This document shows, piece by piece, positions 7,163-13,092 of a stretch of 13,092 bases of DNA (within the stretch, counting starts at the first letter, position 1; every line of letters starts with the position of its first letter). The translations under genes and the position numbers were made by a program. Source of the stretch: Candidatus Kapaibacterium sp. Its GTDB lineage: Bacteria; Bacteroidota; Ignavibacteria; Kapaibacteriales; UBA961. Under the pieces are notes generated by a model, which did not search any database, was not told the origin of the DNA, and was given only the letters and a program-made list of their open reading frames with translations. Location: assembly GCA_023259575.1 (NCBI GenBank), contig JALRHN010000045.1, positions 1 to 13,092 of the forward strand. The letters run 5' to 3'.

Positions 7163-7582
7163 ATGGAAATACTTTTAATGATTCATGGTTTTTCTCGTTG
7201 GACTTTATTGATTTTAGCTTTGATTTCTATAGGCTTTCTGTTCGATAGACTTCTAAAAAAACAAGACTTCGATCCTTTAACTGCAAAAATAATAAGGATT
7301 TACTCCATATTTATCAGTATTCAATTCTTAATAGGTTGCATCCTATTATTTTCAGTAGGCTCCGATTTAGCTTGGAATATGAAAGCTTTACGATTTCATA
7401 TGGAACATGCAACGTTTATGCTTCTTTCTGTTGTATTTGCTCATAGCACTGCGATGTGGAAGTCCACAGAGCATTCAAAGAGACTTCGAAATACACTTAT
7501 TGTTATGATTTTATCTGTTCTGTGTATCTTTTTTGGTGTTCTAAGGTTAAAAGGCATGGATTATTGGCTTTCTTTATTCTAA
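7163..7582 (+). CDS. small four-helix membrane protein, cytochrome b-like family of Bacteroidota
   Basis: This 139-residue integral membrane protein has four predicted helices, about 2-26, 44-66, 80-98 and 111-130, separated by short charged loops. The pattern resembles small Bacteroidota proteins often annotated 'cytochrome b': an N-terminal H-x-x-x-R-W (H8, R12, W13) in the first helix and a later LRFHMEH block (H79, H82) opening the third helix, with H94 further on. These histidines could bind haem, but that has not been shown and the family's function is not known to me. The start is the ATG at 7163, with AGGTG 6 nt before it; a GTG at 7154 would add only three residues. It is divergent from ybaK and its last 9 bases overlap the 3' end of the hutG-like gene on the other strand. 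Confidence 0.75.
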   Translation: MEILLMIHGFSRWTLLILALISIGFLFDRLLKKQDFDPLTAKIIRIYSIFISIQFLIGCILLFSVGSDLAWNMKALRFHMEHATFMLLSVVFAHSTAMWKSTEHSKRLRNTLIVMILSVLCIFFGVLRLKGMDYWLSLF

Positions 7583-8533
7583 CCAACCCTTGATTGCCAT
7601 TGCGATACATAATGCTATAACCTTTGCAGTTCGTCCATCTTGATCATATTGTGGATTCATTTCTACAAAGTCTATAACCGATGCATTGTTAGATGCAGCA
7701 GTATAACTCATTCCTAATATTTCATCTGATGTAAAACCAATTGCCGCAGGTGCACTTACACCTGGGGCAAAGGCCGAAGAGATGGAGTCTGTATCGAAAG
7801 ATACAAATACATTCTCGGCACTATTTTTAGCCAATTGCATAATTTCTAGAAAATCCTGATTAATTGTATTTCTAAGTCTTAAATCAGAATACCATGATAT
7901 TCCTATAGAACATTGTCGTGCATATTCTACATGATGAGAAGAAACAGAAAATTCTTGTATACCAAATTCATGTATAAATGCTGGAGATAATTCTGTATAA
8001 ATTTCTCTAAATGGACTTCCGGAATGTGCCTTTCCTTCAATTAAATCACGAACATCAAGATGTGGATCAACATTGATAACACTTATCGTTTCTGATAGAG
8101 ATTTCAATGCTTTTGCATGCGGAAAAGCACAATCATGTCCACCCCCAATTACTATTATCTTTGCTCCAGATTCTAATAATTCTCTTGCTACCGAATAGTG
8201 TTTTTCTCTTATTGTTTCAAGAGATTCTCCTTCGCAATCAATATCTCCAATATCAATAAGGTCTATAAGATCTACTTTTTTTGATAAACCATGCACAGTA
8301 AGTTTATACAAAGCTTTTCTGATTGCTTCAGGGCCATTTGCAGCTCCAGGACGTCCGCTATTACGAATAATACCAAGATCTTGAGGAATACCTAAAAGTG
8401 CAATAGTATCCTTTGTAATTGGCATATTGGCTGAATACTGTTTAAGAATATCTCCAAATCTTTTATCCAATGGGTCTTTACATGGAGTAAAAACAGAATG
8501 TATATCTACTTTTTTTATAAGATGTTCAATCAT
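7574..8533 (-). CDS. hutG: ureohydrolase family protein, probable formimidoylglutamase
   Basis: This is an arginase/agmatinase/formimidoylglutamase-family manganese enzyme of 319 residues, the normal length. All metal-binding motifs are present: GGGHD (130-134, H133), DPHLD (156-160, where most members have DAHxD; D156, H158 and D160 are kept) and SFDTDS (245-250, D247 and D249), followed by AFAPGVSAP. The stretch after DPHLDVR, with SGSPFREI (171-178) and FGIQEFS (190-196), resembles HutG, which splits formimino-glutamate into glutamate and formamide in histidine breakdown. No other hut gene is in the window, so agmatinase or another guanidine-type substrate is not excluded. It stands alone on the minus strand, divergent from dcd with a 105-nt gap and convergent with the membrane-protein gene. 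No Shine-Dalgarno is seen. Confidence 0.8.
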   Translation of the reverse strand: MIEHLIKKVDIHSVFTPCKDPLDKRFGDILKQYSANMPITKDTIALLGIPQDLGIIRNSGRPGAANGPEAIRKALYKLTVHGLSKKVDLIDLIDIGDIDCEGESLETIREKHYSVARELLESGAKIIVIGGGHDCAFPHAKALKSLSETISVINVDPHLDVRDLIEGKAHSGSPFREIYTELSPAFIHEFGIQEFSVSSHHVEYARQCSIGISWYSDLRLRNTINQDFLEIMQLAKNSAENVFVSFDTDSISSAFAPGVSAPAAIGFTSDEILGMSYTAASNNASVIDFVEMNPQYDQDGRTAKVIALCIAMAIKGWLE

Positions 8534-8598
8534 ATTTTATAAGTCTTAAATAATTAGAAAGAGAATGTTTTTTAGATTATTAAAGCGTCATTTTTTCG

Positions 8599-8606
8599 TA
8601 TTTTTG
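8599..8606 (+). promoter_or_regulatory. possible -7 element of the dcd operon
   Basis: TATTTTTG fits the Bacteroidota -7 consensus TAnnTTTG, with transcription starting about 25 nt before the dcd ATG. The -33 position has no clear TTTG, so this is a partial match. It is the best candidate in the gap between hutG and dcd. Confidence 0.45.
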
Positions 8607-8638
8607 CCAGACACTTTTCTCATCGGGAATTACTGTAT

Positions 8639-9175
8639 ATGATATTAACTGATAAAGAAATCCTTGCAAATATAGCTACTGCAAGAATTGTAATTGAACC
8701 ATTTCGTATGGAAAGACTTGGCTCTAATAGTTATGATGTCCATTTAGGCAAAACACTTGCTACATATCAGCAATATGAACTAGATGCTAAAGCACATAAT
8801 CTTATCTCCTATTTCGAAATTCCTGAAGAAGGATTTGTATTATTACCTTCAGTTTTTTACTTAGGCGTAACCGAAGAATATACAGAAACATTAGATCATG
8901 TCCCTTTTTTAGAAGGTAAGTCTAGCATTGGAAGATTAGGCATTGATATTCATGCTACTGCTGGAAAAGGTGATATTGGCTTCTGTAATTATTGGACATT
9001 AGAAATTTCAGTAAAACAGCCTGTCAGAGTATATGCAGGTATGCCAATTGGACAATTAATTTACTTTGATGTCAAAGGTGATATTGAAACTCCATATAAC
9101 AAAAAAGGATCTGCAAAATACAATGATAGAACTGCACTTCCAGTTGAATCTATGATGTGGAGAAATTTTAAATAA
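8639..9175 (+). CDS. dcd: dCTP deaminase
   Basis: Dcd deaminates dCTP to dUTP, feeding dTMP synthesis in the cytoplasm; it forms a trimer with active sites shared between subunits. The 178-residue product matches the family length. Key motifs are NSYDVHLG (30-37), the EGKSSIGRLGI block (92-102) with the conserved Ser and Arg that bind phosphates, HATAGKGDIGF (105-115) and WTLEI (119-123) with the likely catalytic E122. VYAGMPIGQLIYF (131-143) closes the core. Some archaeal and mycobacterial relatives also hydrolyse dUTP; TAG in place of the E. coli TAH does not settle whether this one does. It opens a tight plus-strand operon; its TAA shares one base with the ATG of the following lipoprotein gene. 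GGGA lies 10 nt before the start, a weak ribosome site. Confidence 0.95.
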   Translation: MILTDKEILANIATARIVIEPFRMERLGSNSYDVHLGKTLATYQQYELDAKAHNLISYFEIPEEGFVLLPSVFYLGVTEEYTETLDHVPFLEGKSSIGRLGIDIHATAGKGDIGFCNYWTLEISVKQPVRVYAGMPIGQLIYFDVKGDIETPYNKKGSAKYNDRTALPVESMMWRNFK

Positions 9176-9807
9176 TGAATAGATTTTTCTTATTACTTGC
9201 TTTATGTTCTTTTGCTCTTGTGCTTACTTTTTCTTCATGTAGTGATGATGATGGAAATGCAGTTCAGGAATTTAATGCAAATGATATTTCAAAAAGCAGA
9301 GAGGAAAAAGACAATCAATTCAAGAATTCAGATAATTCTCCACTTGCTATTGATCGCAGATCAGATTTTATTGGATTACAGTATTTCCCTATCACAGAAG
9401 AATATTTTGTATTTGCTGATTTCACACCATTTGAAACAAACGACACTATATCCTTGCCAACATCAAAAGCAGGTGATTTTAGAAAAATGATTCGATATGG
9501 CAAACTTAATTTTCAAATTGCTGAATCGAAATCTCTTGAATTAACAGCTTATAAAGAGTTGGATAATCAGCAAGACATGTTATTTGTCCCTTTTAAAGAT
9601 AAGACATCTGGTTTTACTACATATCAAGCTGGGCGTTATCTTGAAATTTCAGAACCTGATGAGCAACAAATGTGCATAATTGACTTTAACAGAGCATATA
9701 ATCCCTATTGTGCTTATAATGCCGAGTATTCTTGTCCATTAATACCATCAGAAAACATATTACCAGTTTTTATAAAAGCTGGCGAAAAAAATCCGCCATC
9801 TAAATGA
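9175..9807 (+). CDS. DUF1684-family lipoprotein, probably surface-exposed
   Basis: This is a 210-residue lipoprotein. A signal peptide (1-21, hydrophobic core FFLLLALCSFALVL) ends in a lipobox with C22 as the lipidated residue. C22 is followed by SDDD, which resembles the acidic export signal that sends Bacteroidota lipoproteins to the cell surface. The rest matches DUF1684: SREEKDNQF then SPL (41-57), FIGLQYFPI (65-73), and the diagnostic C-terminal run IDFNRAYNPYCAYN (169-182), YSCP (185-188), PSENILPVFIKAGEK (191-205). The fold's function is unknown to me. Cysteines C179 and C187 lie in this conserved part. It overlaps dcd by one base and the next gene by four (ATGA), so it is very likely co-translated with both. 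No role can be deduced from these neighbours. Confidence 0.85.
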   Translation: MNRFFLLLALCSFALVLTFSSCSDDDGNAVQEFNANDISKSREEKDNQFKNSDNSPLAIDRRSDFIGLQYFPITEEYFVFADFTPFETNDTISLPTSKAGDFRKMIRYGKLNFQIAESKSLELTAYKELDNQQDMLFVPFKDKTSGFTTYQAGRYLEISEPDEQQMCIIDFNRAYNPYCAYNAEYSCPLIPSENILPVFIKAGEKNPPSK

Positions 9808-10313
9808 AGAATATAATACTAATCAGGCATGCAAAATCGGATTGGAACAATGAAAACCTGACAGATTTTGAAAGGCCGTTAAATGCCAGAGGTTTAAGAG
9901 ATGCCAAGTTTATGTCTTCTAGATTAGCTAAGAAAGGGGTGAATATAGATTGTATTATTACTAGCTCGGCGGTTCGTGCATTAACAACTGCTCAGTTTTT
10001 TGCGCAAGCTTTAGATATGGATAATAACTCTATTATTCAAAATAGATTCTTATATGGAGCTTCAGAATCACAATATGTTAATATCATTCAAGAATTGGAT
10101 GATTCATTACAGGATATTATTCTTATAGCTCATAATCCATCAATTTCTAATCTAGCGCATATACTGTGCTCTCAATTAGAATTAGAATCTATGCCTACTT
10201 GTTGCATGGTTCATATTCATTTTCCTTTAGCTAAAACATGGCGAGATATTCAACAAAATACTGGGCATCTTGTCAGTATTGAATATCCAAAACTTTATAT
10301 AAATAACACATAA
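9804..10313 (+). CDS. SixA-like histidine phosphatase
   Basis: This member of the histidine phosphatase superfamily has 169 residues, in the small SixA-type size class. RHAKSDW (8-14) carries H9, the residue that is phosphorylated during catalysis. SSAVRA (54-59) supplies R58, and IAHNPS (108-113) supplies the second active-site histidine, H110. Thus the four-residue catalytic pocket looks intact. E. coli SixA removes phosphate from histidine on phosphotransfer proteins; for Bacteroidota homologues the substrate is not established, and no phosphorelay or PTS gene is near. Its ATG overlaps the lipoprotein stop (ATGA), and trxB follows 13 nt after its stop. Activity on a small phosphoester instead of phosphohistidine is possible. 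Confidence 0.85.
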   Translation: MKNIILIRHAKSDWNNENLTDFERPLNARGLRDAKFMSSRLAKKGVNIDCIITSSAVRALTTAQFFAQALDMDNNSIIQNRFLYGASESQYVNIIQELDDSLQDIILIAHNPSISNLAHILCSQLELESMPTCCMVHIHFPLAKTWRDIQQNTGHLVSIEYPKLYINNT

Positions 10314-10326
10314 TATAGGATTTTAT

Positions 10327-11274
10327 ATGGCAGAACATCATCAAATATGCATAATAGGTAGTGGTCCAGCTGGTTTTACAGCTGCTTTATATGCATCCAG
10401 AGCTCGTTTAGATGTAGTAGTTTTTGAAGGTCATCAGCCTGGCGGACAATTAACTATTACAACCGAAGTAGAAAATTACCCTGGTTTTGAACATGGTATT
10501 ATGGGTCCTGAAATGATGGATGTTTTTCGCAAACAAGCCCATAGATTTGGCGCCACTTCAATATATGAATCGGTTGTATCTGTAGATCTTTCCAAAAGAC
10601 CATTCACATTAAAAACCGACAGAAACAAGGAGTTTACTGCAGATTGTGTAATTGTATCAACTGGCGCAGCAGCTAAATTACTTGGCGCAAAAGGTGAACA
10701 GGAATACATGGGTTATGGTGTTTCTGCTTGTGCCACATGTGATGGTTTTTTCTTTAGAAATCAACATGTATACGTTGTAGGTGGTGGAGATACAGCAATG
10801 GAAGAAGCTAATTATCTCACCAGATTTGCTTCAAAAGTGACAATTATTCATCGTCGTGAAGAATTCAGAGCTTCTAAAATTATGCTAGAAAGAGCAAAGA
10901 AAAATGAGAAAATTGAATTCATGCTTAATACTACAATTGATGAATATTTGGGAGAAACCTTAGAATCAGGTGCGAAAAAATTACATTCATTAAGAATTTT
11001 GAATACCGTTAATAATGAAACAACTATAGTTCCTGCAGATGGAGTATTTGTAGCCATTGGACATAAACCAAACACTGATTTATTTAAAGATGTTTTAACA
11101 ATGGATGAAACTGGATATATACAAACCATTGGTAAATCTAGCTATACAAATATTGAAGGAGTGTTTGCTTGTGGGGATGCACAAGATAGCGTATATCGTC
11201 AAGCAATTACTGCTGCTGGAAGTGGATGCATGGCGGCTATTGATGCCGAACGTTGGTTAGAATTACAACATTAA
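10327..11274 (+). CDS. trxB: thioredoxin-disulfide reductase
   Basis: TrxB uses NADPH and FAD to reduce thioredoxin in the cytoplasm. The 315-residue protein shows all landmarks of the low-molecular-weight type: GSGPAGFTAALYASRA (11-26) for FAD, PGGQL (38-42), the redox pair in CATC (C135, C138), GGGDTA (152-157) for the nucleotide, HRREEFRASK (175-184) whose arginines favour NADPH over NADH, and CGDAQD (282-287) for FAD closing. The length is normal and nothing is missing. AGGA sits 6 nt before the ATG and 3 nt after the sixA-like stop, the clearest ribosome site on the plus strand. It is the fourth gene of the dcd operon, 24 nt before the methyltransferase. No thioredoxin gene is visible. 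Confidence 0.96.
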   Translation: MAEHHQICIIGSGPAGFTAALYASRARLDVVVFEGHQPGGQLTITTEVENYPGFEHGIMGPEMMDVFRKQAHRFGATSIYESVVSVDLSKRPFTLKTDRNKEFTADCVIVSTGAAAKLLGAKGEQEYMGYGVSACATCDGFFFRNQHVYVVGGGDTAMEEANYLTRFASKVTIIHRREEFRASKIMLERAKKNEKIEFMLNTTIDEYLGETLESGAKKLHSLRILNTVNNETTIVPADGVFVAIGHKPNTDLFKDVLTMDETGYIQTIGKSSYTNIEGVFACGDAQDSVYRQAITAAGSGCMAAIDAERWLELQH

Positions 11275-11298
11275 TACTAATAATATCGCAGAAAACTA

Positions 11299-12105
11299 AT
11301 GTCTACAGAAATACAATCTTCAAGCAAAGAAGCAGAGCATCTAAAAAGTGAAGTAAAACTTTATTGGAATGCAGATCCATGTGGCACCCAATTCACAAAT
11401 TTAGAAAGAGGCAGCTCTGTATTTTACGATGAAGTAGAACGATATAGATATCTGCATAATCCGTTTATGTTGCAGGCTTGTAAATTTTCACAATGTAGTG
11501 GTAAAAAATTACTTGAGATTGGCAGCGGTTTAGGAACAGATTCTGTCCAATTCGCTCGTTCTGGCGCACATGTAACTTGCTTGGATTTAACACCAGAATC
11601 TATAGCATTAGCCAAAAAACATTTTGAAATCAGGGGTTTGGAAGGTGAATTTGTTGTTGGAGATGCTGAAAATTTACCATTTCCAGACAACACATTTGAT
11701 ATAGTGTATTCTTTCGGAGTTTTACATCATACCCCTGATACGCCAAAAGCTATTCAAGAAGTATATAGAGTATTAAAGCCAGGTGGCGAAGCAATAATCA
11801 TGTTATATCATAAGAATTCTTTGCATGTATATGCTGGAGTTCCATATCATTTTTTAACAGGACTTCTTGAAGGTAAACTAAGAGGATATGATGATTGGAT
11901 AAGAATTTATGATGGGCCTAATAATCCATTAGGAAAAGCATATTCAAAATCTGAATGTAGATCAATGTTTTCACAATTTTCTTCAATTGATTTTGCTGTT
12001 TTCGATCATTATAAACGTAATATGTCTAGATTTTTGAATAATATTCACCAGAAATTCACTGCCAATAAAATTGGATTCAATCTAATGATTTATGCGAAAA
12101 AATAG
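11299..12105 (+). CDS. class I SAM-dependent methyltransferase
   Basis: This is a 268-residue methyltransferase with a Rossmann core. LEIGSGLGTDSVQFA (72-86) is the SAM-binding motif I, CLDLTPES (94-101) holds the acidic residue that meets the SAM ribose, GDAENLPFPDNTFDIVYSFG (121-140) spans motifs II-III, and VLHHTPDT (141-148) and VLKPGG (158-163) follow. The N-terminal segment YWNADPCGTQF (22-32) is seen in a group of methyltransferases with unknown or natural-product substrates, so the target here cannot be named. The last 90 residues (VPYHFLTGLL onward) are not a standard motif. It is the last gene of the dcd operon, 24 nt after trxB with no promoter between, and it ends 4 nt from the convergent DUF2007 gene. 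No Shine-Dalgarno precedes it. Confidence 0.88.
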   Translation: MSTEIQSSSKEAEHLKSEVKLYWNADPCGTQFTNLERGSSVFYDEVERYRYLHNPFMLQACKFSQCSGKKLLEIGSGLGTDSVQFARSGAHVTCLDLTPESIALAKKHFEIRGLEGEFVVGDAENLPFPDNTFDIVYSFGVLHHTPDTPKAIQEVYRVLKPGGEAIIMLYHKNSLHVYAGVPYHFLTGLLEGKLRGYDDWIRIYDGPNNPLGKAYSKSECRSMFSQFSSIDFAVFDHYKRNMSRFLNNIHQKFTANKIGFNLMIYAKK

Positions 12106-12109
12106 ATTC

Positions 12110-12367
12110 TTACAAAGATTTTGAATCATCATCACTTGAAGTTTCTTGTGTATCAAGAATAGAAATAGCTTGTTGCAAGCATTCTTCCGATACCATCAAT
12201 CGTATACCACCAAGGGCCCCTGAATACGAAGTATTAATAATAGTATTCATATCAAAAAGATAGCTGTCTATATGTGCATCAGCCAATAAGCCTTTAGCAA
12301 TTTCAGCTTCAAATGCTATTGCATATCGTTTGACTAATACCAGTTTTGTATTAGGAATTGTATTCAT
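12110..12367 (-). CDS. DUF2007 domain protein (putative signal-transducing)
   Basis: This small protein of 85 residues from the ATG at 12367 matches DUF2007. It opens with a beta strand and the VLVKRYAIAFEAEIAKGLLA region, then DSYLFD, and closes with YSGALGGIRLMVSEE, the family's most recognisable stretch. The last 12 or so residues are acidic and Ser-rich. DUF2007 is related in fold to ferredoxin-like alpha-beta domains and has been labelled signal-transducing, but without direct evidence that I know of. It starts 2 nt after the stop of the PSP1-like gene, so the two are surely co-transcribed. A TTG at 12373 in the same frame would overlap that gene by 4 nt and is a possible alternative start. 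It ends 4 nt from the convergent methyltransferase. Confidence 0.8.
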   Translation of the reverse strand: MNTIPNTKLVLVKRYAIAFEAEIAKGLLADAHIDSYLFDMNTIINTSYSGALGGIRLMVSEECLQQAISILDTQETSSDDDSKSL

Positions 12368-12369
12368 AA

Positions 12370-13092
12370 TCAAGAAAGACTTTGTAATTCTTGAGCAAAT
12401 TCTACTTTACCAGCTCTTCTTAATTCATTAATGGTTTCCAAGCTTATAGATAAGTAAGCTCCTGTATTTTCGCTAATTGCAGTAACATTATCAGAAAATA
12501 TATCAACTTTTATCATTCTAGCTCTACCCTCTGGAAGATGTAAATAAGAATCTAAAGGAGGATAATTTTTGAGAGCAGAAATATAATTATCAATCTCATA
12601 CAGTAAGCAGCACTTTAATCTACCGCACATCCCACTCAATTTACTGATATTTGGAGGCAACTGTTGGGCTTTTGCATGTTCTAAATTTATTTGACTAAAC
12701 TCATTAAGGAAAGTAGAACAACAAAGCTCTAAACCACATGGACCAATACCACCTATCCTTTTTGCTTCCTCTCTTGCAGGAATTTGTCTTAATTCTATTC
12801 TAGCATGATATGATCTTGCAAGTTCTTTAACCAATTCCCTAAAATCTACTCTTTGTGGTGCAGTAAAATAAATTGACAAACGAGTTTTATCGAATTGCCA
12901 CTCAGCATCAACCACTTTCATTTCAAGATTACACTGTTTTGCTTTCAGTTTAACATCTTGAATAATCTCTTTCTCTTGGGCTCTATTATCTTGATATTTT
13001 TGATATTCTTCTTTAGTTGCAGGCCTAATGATAGAAAATACTGGTGGTTCTTGTTCTTTTTGATTGACTATTTTACCAACTGCAGAAACAAT
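12370..13092 (-). CDS. PSP1/RicT-family protein, C-terminal part (runs off right edge)
   Basis: The frame is open from the window edge to a TGA at 12372-12370, 240 codons, so the true start lies outside. Translated by hand beyond the in-frame ATG at 12921 it continues upstream with SIIRPATKEEYQKY, as in PSP1 proteins, so 12921 is internal. In the numbering from that ATG, conserved pieces are RVDFRELVKELA (24-35), IELRQI, then two cysteine clusters, CGLELCC and CGRLKCC, the first after GGIGP and the second after GM. In Bacillus RicT (YaaT), cysteines of this kind bind iron-sulfur clusters with RicA and RicF and affect RNA processing. No ricA or ricF is visible here, so that role is only a family link. 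DUF2007 follows 2 nt later. Bacteroidota members often sit near holB (DNA polymerase III delta'). Confidence 0.88.
   Translation of the reverse strand: MVSAVGKIVNQKEQEPPVFSIIRPATKEEYQKYQDNRAQEKEIIQDVKLKAKQCNLEMKVVDAEWQFDKTRLSIYFTAPQRVDFRELVKELARSYHARIELRQIPAREEAKRIGGIGPCGLELCCSTFLNEFSQINLEHAKAQQLPPNISKLSGMCGRLKCCLLYEIDNYISALKNYPPLDSYLHLPEGRARMIKVDIFSDNVTAISENTGAYLSISLETINELRRAGKVEFAQELQSLS

Noticed and set aside
8534..8638. Promoter for the hutG-like gene on the minus strand
   Set aside because: No TAnnTTTG match on that strand in the divergent gap; nothing else supports a site.
9197..9490. Second plus-strand frame inside the lipoprotein gene
   Set aside because: The DUF1684 frame has signal peptide, lipobox and conserved motifs; the other frame has none.
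10476..11129. Two minus-strand frames of 77 and 93 codons
   Set aside because: Antisense shadows of trxB, which is complete with all cofactor motifs.
11424..11693. Minus-strand frame of 89 codons
   Set aside because: Antisense to the methyltransferase core; no recognisable product.
1..13092. Mobile element, defence system, CRISPR array or tRNA gene
   Set aside because: No transposase, integrase, direct-repeat array or tRNA-like cloverleaf was noticed; nearly all bases belong to recognisable chromosomal genes.

Overview
The window is AT-rich (about one third G+C by eye) and looks like the chromosome of a Gram-negative bacterium of the Bacteroidota/Chlorobiota (FCB) group. Four things point there: OmpH/Skp-like chaperones in tandem beside bamA; a promoter that fits the Bacteroidota -33/-7 consensus (TTTG, 19 nt, TAATTTTG) rather than a sigma70 one; several start codons without a Shine-Dalgarno sequence; and a lipoprotein with an acidic Cys-Ser-Asp-Asp-Asp start typical of Bacteroidota surface lipoproteins. 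I cannot name a genus. No phage, transposon, CRISPR array, tRNA or rRNA is visible, and no stretch over 300 bases lacks a gene.

Region 1 (1-6573, minus strand) is an envelope-building operon, read right to left: promoter (6543-6573), uppS, bamA, two ompH/skp-like genes, lpxD, and the start of lpxC, which leaves the window at base 1. It joins the lipid carrier for cell-wall and O-antigen synthesis, the outer-membrane protein insertase with its likely periplasmic chaperones, and two early lipid A enzymes. A GC-rich hairpin at the end of the second ompH gene, just before lpxD, could lower transcription or translation of the lpx genes.

Region 2 (6590-8533) holds three separately oriented genes: a YbaK-type aminoacyl-tRNA deacylase (minus), a small four-helix membrane protein related to Bacteroidota proteins annotated as cytochrome b-like (plus), and a HutG-like ureohydrolase (minus) whose 3' end overlaps that of the membrane protein gene by 9 bases.

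Region 3 (8599-12105, plus strand) looks like a five-gene operon with very tight junctions: dcd (dCTP deaminase), a DUF1684 lipoprotein, a SixA-like histidine phosphatase, trxB (thioredoxin reductase) and a SAM-dependent methyltransferase. Nucleotide metabolism and thiol redox are clear; the other three have no assigned partner here.

Region 4 (12110-13092, minus strand) has a DUF2007 gene 2 nt downstream of a PSP1/RicT-family gene that runs off the right edge.

This is mostly conserved housekeeping DNA. I do not see a convincing new multi-gene system. The best leads are the hairpin before lpxD, the DUF1684 lipoprotein in its operon, the Pro-rich tail of the second OmpH, and the DUF2007-PSP1 pairing.
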